Shown here: positions 1 through 3,908 of the stretch, piece after piece
Position numbering within the stretch: the first letter of the stretch is position 1
How the letters are laid out: each line of letters opens with the position of its first letter
Assembly (NCBI GenBank): GCA_013213875.1
Contig: JABSSV010000408.1
Location: 1-5,403, forward strand
DNA: 5,403 bases
From: Lysobacterales bacterium
GTDB lineage: Bacteria > Pseudomonadota > Gammaproteobacteria > Xanthomonadales > SZUA-36
Direction of reading: 5' to 3'
Made by a program: the position numbers and the translations under genes
Notes under the pieces: generated by a model
Told to the model about the DNA's origin: nothing
The model's input: only the letters and a program-made list of their open reading frames with translations
Database searches by the model: none

Positions 1-285
1 ATTTACTTCGCGCTGCTGGAAGAGGGGGCCGTGCCCATGGCCATGACCGGCATTGCTACGGGCCTCGTTTCCGTGGTGGGCTTCACCCCGGATATTTTCA
101 TGCCGCTGCTCGGGGGCATGTTGCTGGACGCGCATCCCGGCGCCCTGGGTTACCGCTACTTCTTTCTCGCCACCGCCGGCATCTGTGTTCTTGGTCTGCT
201 GGCGGCGCTTGCGATCCTGCGCCGACTCAAGCGCTCCAAAGGCGTTTCCGGCGCACACGGGCCACCGCCGGAAACAGAGGCTTGA
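1..285 (+). CDS. MFS transporter, C-terminal fragment (5' end outside window)
   Basis: This is the end of a major facilitator superfamily inner-membrane carrier; the frame is open from base 1, so the gene starts outside the window. The visible 94 residues show two hydrophobic segments separated by a short hydrophilic turn. The first (about residues 14-42) contains the GLVSVVGFTPDIF stretch, and the second (about 57-81) starts at YRYFF and ends in the basic RRLKRSK. That is the usual pattern of the last two helices (TM11 and TM12) followed by a cytoplasmic tail. The glycine-rich helix followed by PDIFMPLLGG resembles sugar-phosphate/organic-anion type MFS permeases, but the substrate cannot be read from this fragment. 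A perfect inverted repeat lies in the tail-coding bases (244-275). The DcaP-like porin follows 65 bp downstream on the same strand, so the two may act in one uptake route. The MFS call is fairly secure; the subfamily is not. Confidence 0.82.
   Translation: MYFALLEEGAVPMAMTGIATGLVSVVGFTPDIFMPLLGGMLLDAHPGALGYRYFFLATAGICVLGLLAALAILRRLKRSKGVSGAHGPPPETEA
244..275. repeat. Perfect 10-bp inverted repeat in the 3' end of the MFS gene
   Basis: GTTTCCGGCG at 244-253 is the exact reverse complement of CGCCGGAAAC at 266-275, separated by 12 bases. In RNA it would form a stable 10-bp stem just before the stop codon at 283-285. No T-run follows, so it is not a canonical intrinsic terminator. It could slow 3' exonucleases, attenuate read-through into the porin gene, or be chance in GC-rich coding DNA. 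The repeat itself is seen directly; any role is inference. Confidence 0.6.
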
Positions 286-315
286 ATGAATTTGCGGGGG
301 GCGCGGCTCAGTTGG

Positions 316-324
316 TGCTACCAT
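316..324 (+). promoter_or_regulatory. Candidate extended -10 promoter of the porin gene
   Basis: TGCTACCAT at 316-324 fits an extended -10 element: TG, one base, then TACCAT, which matches 4 of 6 positions of TATAAT including the key A2 and T6. No good -35 box lies 16-18 bp upstream, where the DNA is a G-run. Transcription would start near 331, giving a leader of about 20 nt. If wrong, the porin may be transcribed from the MFS promoter. Confidence 0.3.
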
Positions 325-339
325 CAAGGACAGCGACTC

Positions 340-344
340 GGGGG
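340..344 (+). promoter_or_regulatory. Weak ribosome binding site for the porin, supports start at 351
   Basis: A GGGGG run lies 6 bases before the ATG at 351 and can pair partly with the CCUCC of 16S rRNA. It helps choose ATG 351 over the in-frame TTG at 282. The TTG would add 23 residues before the signal peptide and would overlap the MFS stop codon. Confidence 0.45.
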
Positions 345-350
345 TTTTAC

Positions 351-1775
351 ATGATCAGGAACAGCAAGAACTTTATCTTACCTCTGGCTATTGCTCTGGC
401 TCTGCCGGTGCAGGCTCAAGAGCTGGACGAGGCCACGCGTATCGAGCTGCTGGAACAGCAGCTGGAGCAGCAGCGCGCCATGATTGAACAGCAGCAGCAG
501 GCGCTGGAAGCCATGCAGTCGGAGCTCTCCCGCCTGAAAGAAGCGCGCGCGGAGCCGGTGCTCACGGTACCGCCCGGCGAGGTTTATGGCAATGAGGCTG
601 ATGTTTGGGTGACCGGTGTGGTGGTGGAAGGTGATGAGGAGCCAGACTGGCGCCCGGGCCTGGAAATTGCCGGTTTCGTCAACCTCGACATGATCTATGA
701 TTTTGATCGCGTGGCGCCGGTCTGGAAGTCTACGCTGGTGCCGTCCACTATCCCCACGACGCCCGGTGAGTTTGGTGGTGACGGGGAGTTTATCTTCTCC
801 ATCAAACAGTCTCAGATGGCCTTCAAGAGCTACATGGAAACGCCCCTGGGCGATCTGATGGGCTGGATTGAGTTTGATCTGTTTGGCACCCAGGCCGATG
901 CAGGGAATACCGCCTTCAACCTGCGTCATGCCTACTTCGAGCTGGGCAACTGGGGGGCGGGGCAGACCTGGACGACGTTCATGGATATTTCCACCTGGCC
1001 CAATGTCTGGGACTGGTGGGGCCCCTCGGGCATGGTTCTGAACCGCAACCCCATGCTGCGCTACACCCTGCCGCTGGACGATCGTGGCTCGCACTTCGCG
1101 GTAGCGCTGGAGCAGCAGAACGGCAGCTTCAATGCCGGTATCTTTGCTGAGCTGGACCAGGAGCTGGTGATGTCCCTGGCCGCCAAGAGCGAAGTACCTG
1201 ATCTCATCGCCCGTTGGCGCATGGAACGGGACTGGGGCCACCTGCAGGTGGCCGGTGTCGCGCGGCATCTGGCCTTCGAAACGCTGGGCAGTGTGGATAA
1301 TCGCCCGCGTGGCACGGATTTCGGCTGGGGCTTTAATGTCACCGGTATCGTTAACGTCTTTGGCCGGGACCAGATCAAGTATGGCCTCACCTTTGGCGAA
1401 GGTATTGCCAGCTTCATGAATGACGGCGGTGGCTCTAATATCGTGCCGGAACTCAAGGGCGGCGTGACGCGCGAGGTGGCGCTCGAGTCGATTGGCTACA
1501 TGCTTTACTACGATCACTGGTGGGATGATCAGTGGAGCTCATCGATCGGGATCTCGCAGAACGACAACAAGCTTACCAATCTGCAGCTGACCGACCAGGC
1601 AGACAAGATCACCTATGCCAGCACCAACCTCTTCTACCGGCCCACGGATCAATTGCTGGTGGGCATTGAGGCGCTCTACGGCAAGCTGGAGCAGGCCAAC
1701 GGTGCTTCTGGCAGCGACTTCCGGCTGCAATTTACGACCCGTTACAGCTTCGACCACCGGTTCTCGGCCAACTAG
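351..1775 (+). CDS. DcaP-like trimeric outer-membrane porin
   Basis: A 474-residue outer-membrane channel of the DcaP-like family, whose characterised Acinetobacter member is a trimeric porin for anionic/dicarboxylic small molecules. The start at 351 gives a clear signal peptide: MIRNSK, a hydrophobic core, then VQA|Q with cleavage near residue 22. Residues about 24-66 form a Gln/Glu-rich coiled coil with regular a/d positions (I31, L34, L38, I45, L52, M55, L59, L62), as expected for a periplasmic trimerisation stalk. From about residue 103 the chain alternates in beta-barrel fashion. FNLRHAYFELG (189-199), GQTWTTFMD (204-212), the Trp-rich region just after it (about 218-224) and the PMLRYT stretch that follows match the conserved core of DcaP proteins as I know it. 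The last residues are RFSAN, so the aromatic terminal residue typical of barrel proteins is absent. It follows an MFS gene and is closed by a strong terminator. The substrate is unknown. Confidence 0.85.
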   Translation: MIRNSKNFILPLAIALALPVQAQELDEATRIELLEQQLEQQRAMIEQQQQALEAMQSELSRLKEARAEPVLTVPPGEVYGNEADVWVTGVVVEGDEEPDWRPGLEIAGFVNLDMIYDFDRVAPVWKSTLVPSTIPTTPGEFGGDGEFIFSIKQSQMAFKSYMETPLGDLMGWIEFDLFGTQADAGNTAFNLRHAYFELGNWGAGQTWTTFMDISTWPNVWDWWGPSGMVLNRNPMLRYTLPLDDRGSHFAVALEQQNGSFNAGIFAELDQELVMSLAAKSEVPDLIARWRMERDWGHLQVAGVARHLAFETLGSVDNRPRGTDFGWGFNVTGIVNVFGRDQIKYGLTFGEGIASFMNDGGGSNIVPELKGGVTREVALESIGYMLYYDHWWDDQWSSSIGISQNDNKLTNLQLTDQADKITYASTNLFYRPTDQLLVGIEALYGKLEQANGASGSDFRLQFTTRYSFDHRFSAN

Positions 1776-1785
1776 CCGGGGTCTG

Positions 1786-1826
1786 AAAAGGCCGGTCTGC
1801 GCGCGCAGGCCGGTCAGGCGCTTTTT
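1786..1826 (+). terminator. Rho-independent terminator after the porin gene
   Basis: Bases 1790-1815 form a near-perfect inverted repeat (GGCCGGTCTGCGC against GCGCAGGCCGGTC), with only T-G/G-T wobbles and a few central bases forced into the loop. It starts 14 bases after the porin stop. A five-T run at 1822-1826 follows after six bases, and the AAAAG at 1786-1790 could pair with part of it to extend the stem. It should end porin transcription. The A-run on the 5' side gives only weak function in the other direction, and no gene needs that. Confidence 0.75.
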
Positions 1827-1851
1827 GTTCACCCCCGCTTTCCCGTACACT
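1825..1851 (+). promoter_or_regulatory. Candidate sigma-70 promoter for the small outer-membrane protein
   Basis: TACACT at 1846-1851 matches 4 of 6 positions of the -10 consensus. TTGTTC at 1825-1830 is a half-match to the -35 box, with a short 15-bp spacer, and it overlaps the end of the terminator T-run. The start site would be near 1858, giving a leader of about 45 nt. A promoter is expected here because a strong terminator separates this gene from the porin; the exact boxes are a best guess. Confidence 0.35.
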
Positions 1852-1861
1852 GCGCTCTAAC

Positions 1862-1880
1862 GGCCCGGGCCTGCTGCCCG
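1862..1880 (+). repeat. GC-rich palindrome/hairpin in the leader of the small OMP gene
   Basis: GGCCCGGGCC at 1862-1871 is a perfect 10-bp palindrome. Overlapping it, CGGGC (1866-1870) can pair with GCCCG (1876-1880) across a five-base loop. Both lie between the putative start site and the ribosome binding site at 1892, so in RNA a small hairpin would sit just upstream of it. It could stabilise the 5' end of the message or be an accident of base composition. Confidence 0.4.
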
Positions 1881-1891
1881 TGCTACGGCAT

Positions 1892-1898
1892 GGAGAGG
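1892..1898 (+). promoter_or_regulatory. Strong ribosome binding site fixing the start at 1904
   Basis: GGAGAGG followed by five A-rich bases precedes the ATG at 1904. This is a near-ideal Shine-Dalgarno sequence and spacing. It excludes the upstream in-frame start at 1880, which would put the Shine-Dalgarno inside the coding region and place eight extra polar residues ahead of the signal peptide. Confidence 0.8.
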
Positions 1899-1903
1899 AA
1901 AAA

Positions 1904-2458
1904 ATGAAAAAGAATCGCTTGGGCCTTCTTTTGGCGCTGGTGGCCTTTACCACCCCGGCATTCGCTGACGATATCAGCTGGACCTATGCGGAGGCCTATC
2001 TGCAGTACGTTGACCCGAAAGCGGCCAGCAGTGACAGCGGTTATCACGTGGAGGCGTCGCTCGGCTTACCGCTGGGCTTTCACGCGATTGGCCGCTGGGA
2101 AAAGGCGGAACTGGGATCCGGTGAAGGCGATTTGACCGGTAGCAATATCGGTTTGGGTTGGCATCTGGGCCTTGGTGACACACTGATGGGTTTTGCTGAG
2201 GTCAGCTACACGGATCGCGAAGCCGGAATCTTCGATGAAGACGGCTACACGGTAAATGTTGGCGTGCGGGTCTCGCCGCTGGATCGCTGGGAGTTTGGCG
2301 GCCGGGTCGGCTACCGGGATTTGGAAGAAAATCTGGCCGGCGGCTATGGCGAGGCCTATTTGTTGTGGAAAGTGTTCGGCCCCTTCGGCATCACCGCGCG
2401 CGCGGAGTTGGCTGAAGACGCCAACCGCTTCGGCGTTGGGGCACGTTTCAGCTTTTAG
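1904..2458 (+). CDS. Small outer-membrane beta-barrel protein (OmpA-like/Ax21-like)
   Basis: A 184-residue exported protein. The N-terminus is a textbook signal peptide: MKKNR, a hydrophobic core, then AFA|DD, with cleavage after about residue 22. The mature part consists of about eight to ten short amphipathic strands separated by polar, Gly/Asp/Glu-rich turns, for example WTYAEAYLQYV, GFHAIGRWEKAEL, TLMGFAEVSYTDRE, WEFGGRVGYRDLE and NRFGVGARFSF. The chain ends in Phe, the classic signal for barrel assembly by the BAM complex. Size and pattern fit the small OmpA-like barrel proteins that include the Ax21-type family of xanthomonads and relatives. That specific assignment is a resemblance, not a proven match. 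There is no peptidoglycan-binding OmpA C-terminal domain. It has its own ribosome binding site and probably its own promoter, and is convergent with the thioesterase gene 21 bp away. Function unknown; a structural or adhesion role is possible. Confidence 0.75.
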   Translation: MKKNRLGLLLALVAFTTPAFADDISWTYAEAYLQYVDPKAASSDSGYHVEASLGLPLGFHAIGRWEKAELGSGEGDLTGSNIGLGWHLGLGDTLMGFAEVSYTDREAGIFDEDGYTVNVGVRVSPLDRWEFGGRVGYRDLEENLAGGYGEAYLLWKVFGPFGITARAELAEDANRFGVGARFSF

Positions 2459-2461
2459 CGC

Positions 2462-2479
2462 GGGCGACTTGCAGCGCCC
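2462..2479. repeat. Short hairpin between the convergent stop codons
   Basis: GGGCG at 2462-2466 can pair with CGCCC at 2475-2479 over an eight-base loop, filling nearly the whole 21-bp gap between the OMP stop and the thioesterase stop. Neither side is followed by a T-run, so it is at most a weak or Rho-assisted end point for both convergent transcripts. Confidence 0.3.
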
Positions 2480-3004
2480 TCAGAACGCCTTCTCGGAGCC
2501 TTCCGAGGGGGTGGACACCATGCCGCTGGCGATCGCGCACAGCACGCCGTCGCTGTAAAGCTCCGCTTCGGCGAACACCACATTGCTGCCACGCTTCAGG
2601 GCCGCTGCGTAGGCCACGGCCGTGCTTCCCATACCCGGCCGCATAAATTTGATGCTCATTTCCACCGTGCCGGCCCGTTTGCCGTTAAATTGCAGCACGC
2701 CGGACACGCCCAGGGCGCAATCGCAGAGACCGGAGATCACCGCGCCATTAATGGCGGAGGTGCCCATGCCGCCGCGATGCTGGTCCTGTACTTCCGGTAG
2801 CGTCACCCGCACCACACCGGCATGTTCCAGATCCAGCGCACAGCCCATGAAGGCCATGGCGGGCAAGCGGTTGAACTGACCGCAGAAGCGCTGCCGGTCC
2901 GCCAGGGACAGGGGCATAGCCAGAGCCCGGGCGGCCAGCGCATGAAAGCCCGTCTGCTCCGCGTCCGAGGCAAAGGTCTGAGTGGTGTTGTCAGCAAGAC
3001 TCAT
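2480..3004 (-). CDS. PaaI-like hotdog-fold thioesterase
   Basis: A 174-residue, soluble (no signal peptide), probable acyl-CoA thioesterase of the hotdog superfamily. Members hydrolyse acyl- or aryl-CoA to the free acid and CoA in the cytoplasm, usually as homotetramers. The core motif is NGAVISGLCD at residues 86-95. It aligns by spacing with the HGG...D/E active-site motif that caps the central hotdog helix, with Asp95 in the catalytic acid position and Asn replacing the usual His. The later strand GKRAGTVEMSIKFMRPG is the typical GxxxTVEL...FLRP strand of the PaaI group. Residues 1-45 form a family-variable leader. The start at 3004 is preceded by AGAGGAAA (3011-3018, minus strand). It is the second gene after the SDR with a 28-bp gap, so it is very likely co-transcribed. 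The exact substrate cannot be deduced. Confidence 0.78.
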   Translation of the reverse strand: MSLADNTTQTFASDAEQTGFHALAARALAMPLSLADRQRFCGQFNRLPAMAFMGCALDLEHAGVVRVTLPEVQDQHRGGMGTSAINGAVISGLCDCALGVSGVLQFNGKRAGTVEMSIKFMRPGMGSTAVAYAAALKRGSNVVFAEAELYSDGVLCAIASGMVSTPSEGSEKAF

Positions 3005-3032
3005 GGTGCGTTTCCTCTACCGTCACACGGTG

Positions 3033-3812
3033 CTACATGTTGCCCAGGCTATGGGCGCCGTCGATGGGCAGCGCCACACCGTTGATAAAGCGTCCCGCAT
3101 CGCTGAGCAGCAGCAGCAGGGCGGCGTCCAGTTCCGGCAATTCTCCGGCGCGCTGCGCCGGTGTGGTCGCGAGGTAGGCGCGACCCCGTTCGCTGGTCAG
3201 AAAGTCGCGGTTCATCTCGGTAATGAAATAGCCTGGACACAGAGCGTTGACGCGTATGCCCTTGCGCGACCACTCCAGAGCCAGGTTTTTCGTTAGCTGC
3301 ACCACGGCCGCCTTCGAGGTCGCGTAGCTGCTCTGGCTAATGGCGGGGCGCAGGCCGAGAATGGAGGCCGTGTTGACGATACTGCCTGGCTGCCTGGCGG
3401 CGACCAGCCGGCGCGCTGCTTCCATGGCCACGCGCCAGACGCCGTCTACATTGGTGCTCATGACCTGTTGCCAGCCCTCCTCATCAATCTCCAGCGCCAG
3501 CCGCGCGTCGGCCACGCCGGCATTGTTGGAAACCAGATCTACCGTGCCAAACGCGGCCTCCGCGCGGTCAAAGGCTTCGCGAACGCTGTCCGGGCTGGTC
3601 ACATCCATGGCCAGCGCCGTGACCTCGGCGCCTTCTTGGCCGAGCCGGTCAGCCAGGGCTTCCAGGCGGTCTCTCCGGCGTGCCGCCAGGCTGACGCGGG
3701 CGCCATGTTGGGCCAGTACGCCGGCGAAGTGGGCACCAATGCCGCTGGAGGCGCCGGTCACCAGGACGTGATGACCGGACAGGTCGAAGGGATTGGGGGG
3801 CAGGGTGCTCAT
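3033..3812 (-). CDS. SDR family NAD(P)-dependent oxidoreductase
   Basis: A 259-residue classical short-chain dehydrogenase/reductase, a cytoplasmic NAD(P)-dependent alcohol/ketone oxidoreductase. All signature elements are present: TGASSGIG at 19-26 (cofactor-binding glycine motif), DV at 70-71, NNAG at 96-99, and the catalytic tetrad N121, S150, Y163 and K167 (YATSK), followed by the PG motif at 193-194 and a C-terminal INGVALPIDG stretch typical of the family. AARRRDRL directly after beta-2 (43-50) carries the basic residues that favour NADP(H). Length is normal for the FabG-like classical group, which includes 3-oxoacyl reductases and many hydroxyacyl-CoA or alcohol dehydrogenases; the substrate is not determined. 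The start at 3812 has AGGA nine bases upstream (3822-3825, minus strand). It lies between the symporter gene and the thioesterase gene on one strand, suggesting shared acyl/carboxylate metabolism. Confidence 0.9.
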   Translation of the reverse strand: MSTLPPNPFDLSGHHVLVTGASSGIGAHFAGVLAQHGARVSLAARRRDRLEALADRLGQEGAEVTALAMDVTSPDSVREAFDRAEAAFGTVDLVSNNAGVADARLALEIDEEGWQQVMSTNVDGVWRVAMEAARRLVAARQPGSIVNTASILGLRPAISQSSYATSKAAVVQLTKNLALEWSRKGIRVNALCPGYFITEMNRDFLTSERGRAYLATTPAQRAGELPELDAALLLLLSDAGRFINGVALPIDGAHSLGNM

Positions 3813-3853
3813 GGATGTTATTCCTGAAAGTAGCGATGCGGTTGAGGGCTGAG

Positions 3854-3859
3854 AGTATG
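3854..3859 (-). promoter_or_regulatory. Weak candidate -10 box upstream of the SDR gene
   Basis: On the minus strand CATACT (5 of 6 matches to TATAAT at the positions A, T, A, C/A, T apart from the first and fifth bases, so in effect four firm matches) lies about 42 bases before the SDR start. The -35 region 16-18 bp further upstream is poor. If real, it would allow the SDR-thioesterase pair to be expressed separately from the symporter. The 97-base gap (3813-3908) holds no convincing terminator, only a 4-bp stem GGCA/TGCC at 3879-3890, so read-through from the symporter is equally possible. Confidence 0.22.
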
Positions 3860-3908
3860 CACGAGATCCGCGTTTATGGGCAGATTTGCCGGATGCCTGT
3901 TGGCAGCG

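Noticed and set aside
282..350. N-terminal extension of the porin from a TTG at 282
   Set aside because: TTG is a rare start and overlaps the MFS stop. The extension would bury the signal peptide. The ATG at 351 gives a perfect export signal and has a G-rich Shine-Dalgarno.
378..1517. A 379-codon open frame on the minus strand, antisense to the porin gene
   Set aside because: The + frame has a signal peptide, coiled coil, DcaP motifs and a following terminator. The antisense translation is His/Arg/Leu-rich, without domains or a ribosome binding site. It is a shadow of GC-biased codon use.
3105..3121. CAG repeat tract on the + strand in the SDR gene
   Set aside because: It simply encodes the leucine run LLLLL near the SDR C-terminus with CTG codons; too short to be a meaningful repeat.
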